64,000 nt of DNA from Methanofastidiosum sp. (GTDB lineage Archaea > Methanobacteriota_B > Thermococci > Methanofastidiosales > Methanofastidiosaceae), in assembly GCA_035362715.1 (NCBI GenBank), contig DAOSDU010000002.1:131698-195697 (forward strand), given 5' to 3'. The position numbers and the translations under genes are program-made. The notes beneath the pieces were generated by a model that saw only the letters and a program-made list of their open reading frames with translations, was not told where the DNA came from and searched no databases. Below are positions 53,580-62,250 of the stretch, piece by piece. Within the stretch, counting starts at the first letter, position 1, and the number at the start of each line of letters is the position of its first letter.

Positions 53580-55190
53580 TTATTCATTCTCAGGGTCTTT
53601 GGCTGAGATCATCCTTTCTTTTATGTCCTCAGGCTCACCTATGAAGACTACTTTTCCGTCTTTCATGAAACATGCCCTATCACATACATCTACGATAAAA
53701 TCTGAGTCATGAGTGACTATTAAAAACGTTTCACCTAGAACTTCCCTTGCTTTTCTAATTGATTTTGCAACTATTTTTCTTGTGAATGGATCCATGGTAC
53801 CGGTGGGCTCATCAAGAATCACTATTCTTGGTTCTTTGATCAATACTTGGGCCAGTGCAATTCTGTGTTTTTCACCAACAGACAATGCATCGGGCATTTT
53901 ATTTAAGATTTCATCCAATTCCTTTTGGTCTTCAAATCCCACTCCTTCTAGAACAGAAATAACCTTCATTTTTCCTAATTCTTTGGGAAGTTTAATCCCT
54001 ATGGCATCAGTAAGATTTTGCAATACATTTTTGTCTGGGTATAGCGTGTACTCTTGGTGAAGAACGCCCATGTAAAGCATCGCCTTTCCTTTGCCTAGAA
54101 ATCCAGGCTCTTTCATGTCTATCCATTCATCGCCAATCCTGATGTTTAGTTCACCTTCAGTAAATGGTGTAATGCCTGCAATCATTCTAGAAACTGTAGT
54201 CTTACCAGTTCCACTCTTGCCTACAAGACCAAAAATCTCTTTTTCATTAACTGCAAAAGTAACCCCATCAACAGCCTTAACAACTCCACGGGATATGGAG
54301 TAGTAATACTTTTTTACATCCCATAACTCAATTATGCCGCTGCCAATTCCTGGAAATCTTACCTTTTCTTCAGGTAATAGCTTTTCCATAAAAGCCTTAA
54401 CTACTTCTTTCGAATTTCCATCTTGGATTACTTTTCCATTATCAAGCCATACCGCTTTTTGGGCCAATAATTCAATGGCTTCTGGCCAGTGAGATGTAAC
54501 TATTAAGGACATTCCTTGTTTTACTGCATCTAATAATACATTATGGACTGTGTTTGCAGTCAAAGGATCCAAAGTTCCTGTTGGTTCATCTGCTAGAAGC
54601 AGCATAGGATTAATAGCAAGTTGCCTTGCAAGAACAATTCTTTGTTTCTCTCCCCCAGATAGGTCTCTTGCAATATGGGTCATCCTTTGGATCATATTCA
54701 CCTTTTGTAAAAGTTCTATAATCTTAGGTATAATCATATTTTTTGGTATTTCAGACCCAGCGAAAGCATCCTGCATATTTTCCATAACTGTTTTTTCACC
54801 ATAAAGTGAAAATGTACGTTGTAACATAATTGCAGTTCTTTTTCTTATAGGATTAAAAAAAGCCGTATCTTCCCAGAAATCTACTTTTTTTAGAATCATT
54901 TTTTCATTGCATTTCGTGCATGGGGTGTCTTTTTTACTTGGAAAGTCCACCTTCATACATTTGGGGCAATAAGAAACATTGTAGAAAATCTTACCTTCTG
55001 TTGGCCTGTATTCTTTAGTTCCCCTCAATATATTGATAAGAACAGATTTACCGCTGCCACTCTTTCCCAATAGTCCTAACGATTCCCCTTCTTTTACTTT
55101 GAAGGATACGTTATCAAGAATCTTCTTATTATCAAAAACAATTGATACATTTTCAACTTCCAAAAGATATTCGCTCAATTTAATCCCCAT
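53580..55190 (-). CDS. atwA: Methyl-coenzyme M reductase activation component A2
   Basis: 536-aa soluble protein with two ABC ATPase domains (Walker A GLLGKSGSGKS at about 37-47 and GLVGKSGTGKT at about 311-321; LSGGEKQR and LSVGEKHR signatures). A four-cysteine zinc-finger insertion lies in the first domain (CPKC...CTKC, about 75-92). This combination is specific to A2, which with the A3a complex and ATP reduces MCR's Ni to the active state. Its own promoter is divergent from the chromate transporter pair. Confidence 0.92.
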   Translation of the reverse strand: MGIKLSEYLLEVENVSIVFDNKKILDNVSFKVKEGESLGLLGKSGSGKSVLINILRGTKEYRPTEGKIFYNVSYCPKCMKVDFPSKKDTPCTKCNEKMILKKVDFWEDTAFFNPIRKRTAIMLQRTFSLYGEKTVMENMQDAFAGSEIPKNMIIPKIIELLQKVNMIQRMTHIARDLSGGEKQRIVLARQLAINPMLLLADEPTGTLDPLTANTVHNVLLDAVKQGMSLIVTSHWPEAIELLAQKAVWLDNGKVIQDGNSKEVVKAFMEKLLPEEKVRFPGIGSGIIELWDVKKYYYSISRGVVKAVDGVTFAVNEKEIFGLVGKSGTGKTTVSRMIAGITPFTEGELNIRIGDEWIDMKEPGFLGKGKAMLYMGVLHQEYTLYPDKNVLQNLTDAIGIKLPKELGKMKVISVLEGVGFEDQKELDEILNKMPDALSVGEKHRIALAQVLIKEPRIVILDEPTGTMDPFTRKIVAKSIRKAREVLGETFLIVTHDSDFIVDVCDRACFMKDGKVVFIGEPEDIKERMISAKDPENE

Positions 55191-55276
55191 CTTTTGTTTA
55201 TGTTGATGTTAAGACATCTAACTATATTTAAGTTTTTGGATTACGAATATAAATTCATAAGTATTTCCTGGTTACT

Positions 55277-55290
55277 AATGTATTTATATG
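55277..55290 (+). promoter_or_regulatory. Promoter of the chromate transporter pair
   Basis: ATGTATTTATATGCC about 30-40 nt before the ATG at 55321, with GGGAG 9-13 nt upstream of the start. Confidence 0.4.
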
Positions 55291-55320
55291 CCTATAGCCA
55301 TATTATTTTAGGGAGTTTAA

Positions 55321-55878
55321 ATGATAAGTATAGTCTCAAAGAACAGAGAATTATTGTCTATTTTTTATACTTTTCTTAAGATATCGGGACTTACCATTGG
55401 AGGGGGATACGCAATGGTACCAGCTATTGAGAGAAACCTGATTAATAAAAAACTAATAACTGAAAAAGAGTTTTTTAATATACTTTCAATCGCACAGTCT
55501 ATGCCCGGTCCAATAGCATTCAATTTATCAATACTATTGGGTAAAAAACTAAGGGGGTTTTGGGGTGCAGTATTTGCATCATTTGGGGTTATCATTCCTC
55601 CATTTTTTGGAATAATAATAGTTGCTAGTTTAATACAAGCCAATTCTGGCAGTGTTTATGTGGCCAAATTTTTGAATGGGTGTTATATAGCAACTGTTGG
55701 ATTGACTTCATACGTGCTTTATAAAATAATGAAAAATATCAATTATAACAAAATTACTATCCCTCTTTTTTTATTTGGTGTATTGTTTATTATTCTAAAT
55801 AAAAACTTGACATTTTTTGTATTTCTTTTTTTAGTTTTTATTAATTATTTTTATGAAAAGGGAGGGATTGATTGCTAA
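55321..55878 (+). CDS. Chromate transporter-like protein, half-size (first)
   Basis: 185-aa short-chain CHR-family protein with about five membrane segments. The family motif TIGGGYAMVPAIERNLI (about 24-40) and SMPGPIAFN (about 61-69) are intact. Short CHR proteins work in pairs; the second half-protein overlaps this gene's stop. The anion exported could be chromate or another oxyanion; not determinable. Confidence 0.82.
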   Translation: MISIVSKNRELLSIFYTFLKISGLTIGGGYAMVPAIERNLINKKLITEKEFFNILSIAQSMPGPIAFNLSILLGKKLRGFWGAVFASFGVIIPPFFGIIIVASLIQANSGSVYVAKFLNGCYIATVGLTSYVLYKIMKNINYNKITIPLFLFGVLFIILNKNLTFFVFLFLVFINYFYEKGGIDC

Positions 55879-56381
55879 ACATTCTATTTATTTTCTTCTA
55901 CATTGGTTCAATATCTTTCGGGGGTGGGTGGGCTGTTGTTGGATTGATTAAGGATATAATGATTGGCCAAAATTATTTAAATTTTCCAGAATTTAAAGAA
56001 ATTTTAACTGCGGCACAATTAACACCGGGGCCAATCGCAGTCAATATGGCAACTTATGTTGGATATAAATACTATGGTTTTATCGGAGCTATATTAACCA
56101 CATTTTTTTTGCTTTTACCCCCGATAATAATCATGGCTAGTTACTTAACGTTAAAGAAATCAATAAAATTAAAAAAAGAATATTTTATTAATTCTCTAGC
56201 TCTTGGAACCGCGGTACTTGTTTTTATAACATTATATTCCTTAGGAGTTCAATTTATATTAAATCTTGATATAAAGGCGGTAATACTAGCATTAGCAATA
56301 TTTATTTTACTTGTTAAAACTAGAATAGACCCAATCTTTTTTATAATTGGATCAGGATTCATAGCAATTTTAGTGTTGTGA
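55872..56381 (+). CDS. Chromate transporter-like protein, half-size (second)
   Basis: 169-aa partner of the preceding gene. It has its own SFGGGWAVVGLI (about 12-24) and LTPGPIAVN (about 50-58) motifs, with inverse topology expected. TTG start at 55872 within the 3' end of the first gene, preceded by GGAGGGAT. The pair resembles a naturally split ChrA. Confidence 0.82.
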   Translation: MLNILFIFFYIGSISFGGGWAVVGLIKDIMIGQNYLNFPEFKEILTAAQLTPGPIAVNMATYVGYKYYGFIGAILTTFFLLLPPIIIMASYLTLKKSIKLKKEYFINSLALGTAVLVFITLYSLGVQFILNLDIKAVILALAIFILLVKTRIDPIFFIIGSGFIAILVL

Positions 56382-56455
56382 TGATTAGTAGTTAGATTTA
56401 TAAATTATGAATAAATATTCATATTGAAGATATCATAAAAACGAAGTGTATTATT

Positions 56456-56653
56456 ATGGATAATAGGAAGTTTAAGTGTTATGACTGCAACTACGAGTGG
56501 GATTTACCTCACGGGACTGGAAAAATGGGCATTAACTTGAACTGCCCTAAATGTAACAGTTCGAATGTACACAGAGTCAACGGTGGTAGGTATGGAAACA
56601 GAACTGGATTTTGTAGATCAAATAATCCAAATTTAGACAATAACAAAAATTAA
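56456..56653 (+). CDS. Small zinc-ribbon protein, 65 aa
   Basis: Two CxxC knuckles (CYDC at about 8-11, CPKC at about 30-33) plus a late Cys. The C-terminus is Gly/Asn/Arg-rich and disordered-looking. Not recognised further. Its own promoter (AGATTTATAAATT near 56396) precedes it. Confidence 0.65.
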   Translation: MDNRKFKCYDCNYEWDLPHGTGKMGINLNCPKCNSSNVHRVNGGRYGNRTGFCRSNNPNLDNNKN

Positions 56654-56687
56654 ATAACAATATTTTTCTTGAAACGGATAAGATATT

Positions 56688-56816
56688 ATGAAAGTAACAA
56701 TACCTACTGGTTTTATTTTGGAAATAGAAGATGAAGTATTCTCTCATCTTTTGGCAAAGTATCAACATTTTGGGAGAAATCAACTCCGTCAGACATACAA
56801 CGTTGAAATTAATTGA
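56688..56816 (+). CDS. Small ORF, 42 aa, unknown
   Basis: ATG-initiated ORF beginning MKVTIPTGFILEIEDE, ending with a polar tail. It lies between the small zinc-ribbon and Mrp genes on the same strand. The opening beta-hairpin-like pattern looks protein-like, but the ribosome site (GGATAAG) is weak. Low confidence. Confidence 0.35.
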   Translation: MKVTIPTGFILEIEDEVFSHLLAKYQHFGRNQLRQTYNVEIN

Positions 56817-56852
56817 AAATATTTTAGTTAAATAGAATATTAGGGGATATAA

Positions 56853-57629
56853 ATGGAATCAAATCTCAAAGAGCACTTGAAAGTTCAAAAAATGAATATT
56901 GATGAAAGAATGTCAAAAATAGGAAAAAAAATTGCAGTTGGAAGTGGTAAAGGGGGAGTGGGGAAATCCGTTGTAACTTCTCTTATTGCTTCTTACCTTG
57001 CAAAACAAGGAAAAACAGTAGGTATACTAGATCTCGATATAACTGGTCCAAGTATACCCATGATGTTTGGAATAGATGAAAAACCAATTGGAGGCAGTTC
57101 TGGAATAATACCTGTTGTTTCTAAAAGTGGCATTAAGATTATGTCAATGAGTCTTTTTCTACCAAATAACGAAGACGCCGTTATTTGGAGAGGATTAAGA
57201 ATAAGTGGAGCTGTATCACAATTTCTTGCAGATGTTTTATGGGAAGATATCGATTATTTGTTATTTGATTTACCCCCTGGAACTAGTGATGTTCAACTTA
57301 CCTTAATGCAAAGTATTAAACTTGATGGATTTGTAGTTGTAACCTCTCCTCAAATTTTAGCTTCAACAATAGTGAAAAAAGCAGTTTCCATGGCAGAAGA
57401 GTTGAATGTTAAAGTATTGGGCGTAGTTGAAAATATGGCATATGCATCATGCCCCACATGTGGAAAAAAAATTGATCTATTCGGAAATGGGGAAAACTCT
57501 AAGATGGGAATTCCAGAAATAGGCAGTATACCAGTAGATCCCGAGATATCTAGACTATGTGATGATGGTAAAATCGAGAATTATCAAATAGATCTTGATA
57601 AAATCTATCAGATTATAGAGAATATTTAA
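56853..57629 (+). CDS. Mrp/NBP35-type Fe-S cluster carrier ATPase
   Basis: 258-aa P-loop ATPase of the Mrp/ApbC class. Deviant Walker A GKGGVGKS (about 31-38), LDLDITGPS, the FDLPPGTSD Walker B, and the C-terminal CPTC pair (about 203-206) that carries a [4Fe-4S] cluster between subunits. It supplies clusters to apoproteins. Immediately upstream of the mcr region but separated by a 317-bp leader/promoter region. Confidence 0.9.
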   Translation: MESNLKEHLKVQKMNIDERMSKIGKKIAVGSGKGGVGKSVVTSLIASYLAKQGKTVGILDLDITGPSIPMMFGIDEKPIGGSSGIIPVVSKSGIKIMSMSLFLPNNEDAVIWRGLRISGAVSQFLADVLWEDIDYLLFDLPPGTSDVQLTLMQSIKLDGFVVVTSPQILASTIVKKAVSMAEELNVKVLGVVENMAYASCPTCGKKIDLFGNGENSKMGIPEIGSIPVDPEISRLCDDGKIENYQIDLDKIYQIIENI

Positions 57630-57946
57630 GGCATATACACATTTTTCTAATTAGAATGCCCCTATAAAATTAAATACCGGGATATTTTTATTTATTTTTG
57701 TATTTTGTCTAATACTTATTGATTTATTCATTTTAACTTCTTTTTATTAAATATAATATTATTAATAAAATTTATAATTAAAATAAAATTAGAGTTTGTT
57801 GTTAGTTTGGCATATCAAATAAATATTCTAAATAGAAACACTTAAATATTATTTGTATGAGGTATCTCTGAAGTCCGTTTAATGGACTTTAAAAATCTTG
57901 GACATGATATCCTGTTTTTGGATATCAAAAAAAGGAGGAATACTAT
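57630..57946 (+). promoter_or_regulatory. Promoter and structured leader of the mcr operon
   Basis: 317 bp without a gene. The first 200 bp are extremely AT-rich. CTTAAATATT (57841-57850) is the best TATA candidate, predicting a start near 57870. The leader then holds two consecutive hairpins: AAGTCC/GGACTT (57871-57889) and GATATCC/GGATATC (57906-57926), each with a 7-nt loop. A strong GGAGGAA (57934-57940) sits 7 nt after the second. Confidence 0.55.
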
Positions 57947-59275
57947 ATGCCAAAATATAGCGATAAAATAGATTTGTATTCTGACAGGGGTAAACTCATT
58001 GAGAGTGGAGTCCCGTTGGAAGCTCTCAGTCCTCTAAAAAACGAGGCCATTCAGAGCATAGTTTCCAAAATTGTCAGGACAATTGCTGTCGATCTCAAAG
58101 GCACCCAGTCAGCACTTGCCACAGGAGCACTTGGTGGTAAAGGCCAATTTATAATGGGAAGAGAAATGAAACTCGATGTTGTTGGGAAAGCCCCAGAGAT
58201 TAAGAAGAGAGTAGAAGAAATTCTTAAAGTTGATACAAAAGACGATACTTTAGTAACGCTTTTAGGAAACAATGAGCGAATGCTTGTTCAAATACCAACA
58301 AAGAGAATGTTTTGTGAATACACAGTTGGTATGACTGCAACAGCATCAGCCGTAACACAAGCAATTATAGATGTGTTCGACGTTAGCATATTTGATGCAA
58401 ACGTTATAAAGGCCGCAATATGGGGATCCTACCCACAGACCCTTGATCTTAAAGGCGCAAAGATTCAGGCTATGCTTGAAGTTCCTCAGAAGAACGAAGG
58501 TCTTGGATATTCCCTAAGAAACATTATGGTTAATCACATTGTTGCTACAACAAAGAAAAATGCAATGAACTCAGCTGCACTTGCCTCAATCCTTGAGCAG
58601 ACTGCAATGTTTGAAATGGGAGACGCTGTAGGTCCATTTGAGAGACTACACCTCTTAGGACTTGCATACCAAGGAATGAACGCAAACAATATTACATATG
58701 AGTTAGTTAAAGCAAATGGAAAGAAAGGAACAATAGGATCAGTTGTTGAATCCTTAGTTGGAAAAGCAATTGAAGATAAGGTTATAGCAGTAGACAAGAC
58801 ATTACCATCTGGATACAAGGTATACAAAGCTAAAGATATTCCATTGTGGAATGCATATGCCGCATCAGGAATGCTCGCATCAGTAATGGTAAACTGTGGT
58901 GCAATGAGAGCAGGTCAAGGAATACCTTCAACAGTCTTATACTACAACGACTTAGTTGAGCACGAAACAGGTCTACCTGGTGTAGACTTCGGAAGGGCTC
59001 AGGGTACAACTGTAGGTATGTCATTCTTCTCCCACTCTATTTATGGTGGTGGAGGACCTGGTATATTCAACGGAAACCACATCGTTACAAGACACTCAAA
59101 AGGATTCGTTATTCCATGTATCGCTGCCGCAATGGCATTAGATGCAGGAACACAGATGTTCTCACCAGAAGCGACATCCGGATTAATTAAAGAAGTTTTC
59201 TCCACAGTACCTGAGTTTGCAGAACCAATGAAGTATGTAAACCAAGCTGCTGTTAAAATCAAAGGAGGTATTTAG
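57947..59275 (+). CDS. mcrB: Methyl-coenzyme M reductase, beta subunit
   Basis: 442-aa beta subunit of the alpha2-beta2-gamma2 enzyme that reduces methyl-CoM with CoB to methane. The YGGGGPGIFNGNHIVTRHSKG segment (about 366-386, read here with its Gly-rich turn) lines the CoB channel. GGAGGAA ribosome site. First gene of mcrB-D-G-A; codon use becomes more GC-rich than neighbours, as expected for very high expression. Confidence 0.97.
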   Translation: MPKYSDKIDLYSDRGKLIESGVPLEALSPLKNEAIQSIVSKIVRTIAVDLKGTQSALATGALGGKGQFIMGREMKLDVVGKAPEIKKRVEEILKVDTKDDTLVTLLGNNERMLVQIPTKRMFCEYTVGMTATASAVTQAIIDVFDVSIFDANVIKAAIWGSYPQTLDLKGAKIQAMLEVPQKNEGLGYSLRNIMVNHIVATTKKNAMNSAALASILEQTAMFEMGDAVGPFERLHLLGLAYQGMNANNITYELVKANGKKGTIGSVVESLVGKAIEDKVIAVDKTLPSGYKVYKAKDIPLWNAYAASGMLASVMVNCGAMRAGQGIPSTVLYYNDLVEHETGLPGVDFGRAQGTTVGMSFFSHSIYGGGGPGIFNGNHIVTRHSKGFVIPCIAAAMALDAGTQMFSPEATSGLIKEVFSTVPEFAEPMKYVNQAAVKIKGGI

Positions 59276-59286
59276 GAGGAGTAATA

Positions 59287-59604
59287 TTGAAAATTAGGCC
59301 CGAGATACAGATATTTCCTTTCAAATTGATATCAAAAGAAACTGCGGACAAGATCACTGACGAGCTCACTAGGTTTGACTTTGTCACAAACGTTTCAGTC
59401 CATGGACCTTCTGTTAATTCAAATGAAAATGAGAATTATATGGTTGGATGGATATGGATTGAAATAGAGGACAACAATGAAGACGTCCAGAAGATTATAA
59501 AAGATGTTTGTGATGAATTTCTGCCTTTTGGATATAATATTGAAGTAGGCCGATTTACAAAATATAAAAAAGGAGTATCTGACTACATAAAGGGTCTAAA
59601 TTAG
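59287..59604 (+). CDS. mcrD: Methyl-coenzyme M reductase operon protein D, short form
   Basis: 105 aa, recognised by the N-terminal IQIFPFKLIS and the C-terminal PFGYNIEVGRFTKYKKGVSDY pattern of McrD. Family members are commonly about 140-170 aa; the central Gly/Pro-rich segment seems to be missing here. McrD binds apo-MCR and is thought to assist assembly or cofactor delivery. TTG start at 59287 with GGAGGAG upstream, so the short length is not a start-choice artefact within the operon spacing. Confidence 0.82.
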   Translation: MKIRPEIQIFPFKLISKETADKITDELTRFDFVTNVSVHGPSVNSNENENYMVGWIWIEIEDNNEDVQKIIKDVCDEFLPFGYNIEVGRFTKYKKGVSDYIKGLN

Positions 59605-59615
59605 GAGGAATAATT

Positions 59616-60389
59616 ATGGCATATAAAGCACAATTTCACCCTGGAAAATCAGATCCATCAAAAAACAGAAAAAAATATATGGATCCTACATACAAACTCC
59701 AAAAGATAAGATCAGTATCCGATGAGGATGTTGTAAGAGTTCTTGGCCACAGACAGCCTGGAGAGGACTACAAGAGTGTTCACCCACCATTAGAAGAAAT
59801 GGGAGAACCAGAATGCCCTATAAGGGAACTTGTAGAACCAACACCCGGTGCTAAGGCTGGAGACAGAATTAGATACGTTCAGTTTACTGACTCCGTTTAC
59901 TTTGCCCCAATATCTCCTTATCAGAGATCTTGGATGTACTCATACAGGTACAGAGGTATGGATAGCGGAACACTTTCTGGAAGACATGTAGTAGAAGCAA
60001 GAGAAAGAGATGTTGAAGCAATTGCTAAAGAGCTTATTGAGTCCGAAACATTTGATGCTGCCAGAACAGGAATTAGAGGAAGAACAGTCCACGGACATGC
60101 TCTAAGACTTGATGAAAATGGTATCATGTTTGATGCAATGCAGAGATATGTATTTGACAAGAGCACAGGAGAAGTAAAGTACGTAAAGGATATGGTTGGA
60201 GAACCAGTACCAGCCCCAATATCTGTTGGTAAGCCACTATCTGAAGATGAACTTAAGAAAAGAACAACAATCTACAGAGCAGATGGTGTTACAATAAAGG
60301 ACGATGCAGAAGTTCTTCAAATGGTACAGAATGTTCACTGGGAGAGATCCTTCGGTGGATTCGAGCCATTTAAGGAGGCCAAGTTTTAA
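59616..60389 (+). CDS. mcrG: Methyl-coenzyme M reductase, gamma subunit
   Basis: 257-aa gamma subunit. Conserved RTVHGHALRLDENGIMFD (about 155-172) lies at the active-site channel. ATG after AGGAGGA. Between mcrD and mcrA. Confidence 0.97.
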   Translation: MAYKAQFHPGKSDPSKNRKKYMDPTYKLQKIRSVSDEDVVRVLGHRQPGEDYKSVHPPLEEMGEPECPIRELVEPTPGAKAGDRIRYVQFTDSVYFAPISPYQRSWMYSYRYRGMDSGTLSGRHVVEARERDVEAIAKELIESETFDAARTGIRGRTVHGHALRLDENGIMFDAMQRYVFDKSTGEVKYVKDMVGEPVPAPISVGKPLSEDELKKRTTIYRADGVTIKDDAEVLQMVQNVHWERSFGGFEPFKEAKF

Positions 60390-60402
60390 GGAGGGGATAT
60401 GA

Positions 60403-62064
60403 ATGGTATATAAAGATGAAAAACATAACTTTATGCAGGCAATGAAAAAGAAATTCGAAGAAGCTCCTGACAAGAAAAATACAAAGTACTACGTATACGG
60501 TGGGTACAAGCAGAACAAGAGGAAAGTAGAATTTCATGATGCAGGTCTGCAGATTGCAAAAGAAAGAGGAATACCTGGGTACAATCCATCAGTAGGTATG
60601 CCACAAGGTCAGAGAGTATTAATGCCTTACCAGCTTTCACATACAGACACTATTGCTAACATGGATGACCTTCACTTCGTAAACAACGCCGCTATGCAAC
60701 AGGCATGGGACGATATGAGAAGGACTATCCTCGTAGGACTTGACTCACCACACAACATTCTTGAAAAGAGACTTGGTAAAGAAGTCACACCAGAAACAAT
60801 TAACCACTATCTTGAAGTAGTAAATCACGCAATGCCTGGTGCAGCCGTCATTCAGGAACACATGGTTGAAACTGACCCAAGATTAGTAAAAGACTCATAC
60901 GTAAAAGTATACTCTGGAAATGATGAATTAATTGATGAAATTGATTCAAGATTCGTTATAGACATAAACAAAGAATTCCCTGCAGCCCAAGCAGCCCAAC
61001 TTAAGAAGGCTATTGGAAAATCAATGTGGCAGGTAGTTAGAATTCCAACAGTAGTTGGAAGAGTTTGTGACGGAGGAACAGTTTCCAGATGGAGCGCAAT
61101 GCAGATCGGTATGGCATTCATTGGTGCATACAATCTATGTGCCGGAGAAGCCGCAACTGGAGATTTCGCATACGCTGCAAAGCACGGTTCAGTCATACAG
61201 ATGTCTGACATGATGCCAGCAAGAAGAGCAAGAGGTCCAAATGAGCCTGGTGGACTTATGTACGGAATTGTTTCAGACTGTGCACAGTCAATGGCCAAGT
61301 ACCCAGATGACCCAGCAAGACACTCACTTGAGGCAATTGCACTTGCCGCTTTAATTTACGACCAGATATACCTTGGATCATACATGTCTGGTGGTGTCGG
61401 GTTTACACAGTATGCAACAGCCGCATACACCGATAACATCCTTGAAGACTTTGTATACTGGGGAATGGAACACGTAAAGGATAAGTTTGGCGATCTCGCA
61501 AAGCAGAAACCAAGTGTAAAACTCATAAACGACATCGGAACAGACGTTGCTATGTACTGTTTAGAGCAGTATGAACTTTACCCAGCAGTTATGGAGACAC
61601 ACTTCGGTGGATCACAGAGAGCTACATGTATCTCTGCAGCAGCCGGAACAAGTGTATCTATGGCAACAGGTAACGCTCAAGCTGGACTTTCAGCATGGTA
61701 CCTTGCATGTAACATACACAAGGAGCAGATGGGAAGATTCGGATTCTACGGATACGACCTTCAAGATCAGATTGGTGCTTCAAACACCTTCTCATACAGA
61801 TCTGATGAAGGTTTACCATTCGAGCTTAGGGGAGGTAACTACCCAAGCTACGCAATGAACGTAGGACACCAGAGTGCATACACTGGTATCGTTGCAGCAG
61901 CTCACTCCGCAAGAGGAGACGCATGGGCACTGTCACCACACATAAAGGTCGCATTCGCCGACAGGTCACTACCTTTCGACTTCGCAAACATTACAAAGGA
62001 GTTCGGAAAGGGTGCCATGAGGGAGTTCGTCCCTGCCGGAGAAAGAGACCTTATTATACCATAA
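60403..62064 (+). CDS. mcrA: Methyl-coenzyme M reductase, alpha subunit
   Basis: 553-aa catalytic subunit holding F430. Gln151 in VIQEHMVE is the expected axial Ni ligand. ARRARGPNEPGG holds the methylarginine site, AKHGSVI the methylhistidine, HFGGSQRA the methylglutamine, and YGYD (Tyr449-Gly450) the thioglycine. GVGFTQYATAAYTD is the classical signature. The position of S-methylcysteine (DLQDQCG in Methanothermobacter) is Ile457 here. Terminal gene of the operon with a T-rich terminator. Confidence 0.98.
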   Translation: MVYKDEKHNFMQAMKKKFEEAPDKKNTKYYVYGGYKQNKRKVEFHDAGLQIAKERGIPGYNPSVGMPQGQRVLMPYQLSHTDTIANMDDLHFVNNAAMQQAWDDMRRTILVGLDSPHNILEKRLGKEVTPETINHYLEVVNHAMPGAAVIQEHMVETDPRLVKDSYVKVYSGNDELIDEIDSRFVIDINKEFPAAQAAQLKKAIGKSMWQVVRIPTVVGRVCDGGTVSRWSAMQIGMAFIGAYNLCAGEAATGDFAYAAKHGSVIQMSDMMPARRARGPNEPGGLMYGIVSDCAQSMAKYPDDPARHSLEAIALAALIYDQIYLGSYMSGGVGFTQYATAAYTDNILEDFVYWGMEHVKDKFGDLAKQKPSVKLINDIGTDVAMYCLEQYELYPAVMETHFGGSQRATCISAAAGTSVSMATGNAQAGLSAWYLACNIHKEQMGRFGFYGYDLQDQIGASNTFSYRSDEGLPFELRGGNYPSYAMNVGHQSAYTGIVAAAHSARGDAWALSPHIKVAFADRSLPFDFANITKEFGKGAMREFVPAGERDLIIP

Positions 62065-62101
62065 ATTAAAAATTTATTTTTTCTTTTCTTATTTTTAATT
62101 T
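62063..62101 (+). terminator. Terminator of the mcr operon
   Basis: AAATTAAAAAT and ATTTTTAATTT form an 11-bp A/T inverted repeat around a pyrimidine tract (TTATTTTTTCTTTTCTT). T-runs in both the loop and right arm fit archaeal T-tract termination directly after mcrA. Confidence 0.5.
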
Positions 62102-62193
62102 AATTTCTGTGAGCTTTGGCACCGTGTACTAGTATTTGTATCAATTCTTAAGATATCTTTGATAAATGATAAGATTTTCTTCATCCAGAAAGA

Positions 62194-62200
62194 TTTATAA
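62194..62200 (+). promoter_or_regulatory. TATA box of MFS transporter gene
   Basis: AGATTTATAAG, placing transcription start near 62222, downstream of the ATG at 62209. This supports the ATG at 62251 as the real start. Confidence 0.5.
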
Positions 62201-62250
62201 GAATTAAAATGAAGATTGTTGAAATAAATAGAGGTCGTAGAGGCGAATCA

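Noticed and set aside
55194..55379. 61-codon ORF upstream of the chromate transporter
   Set aside because: Covers the divergent promoter region and overlaps the real gene in another frame; no Shine-Dalgarno.
62101..62208. Possible tRNA or small RNA after mcrA
   Set aside because: No cloverleaf, T-loop motif or stable fold could be found by eye.
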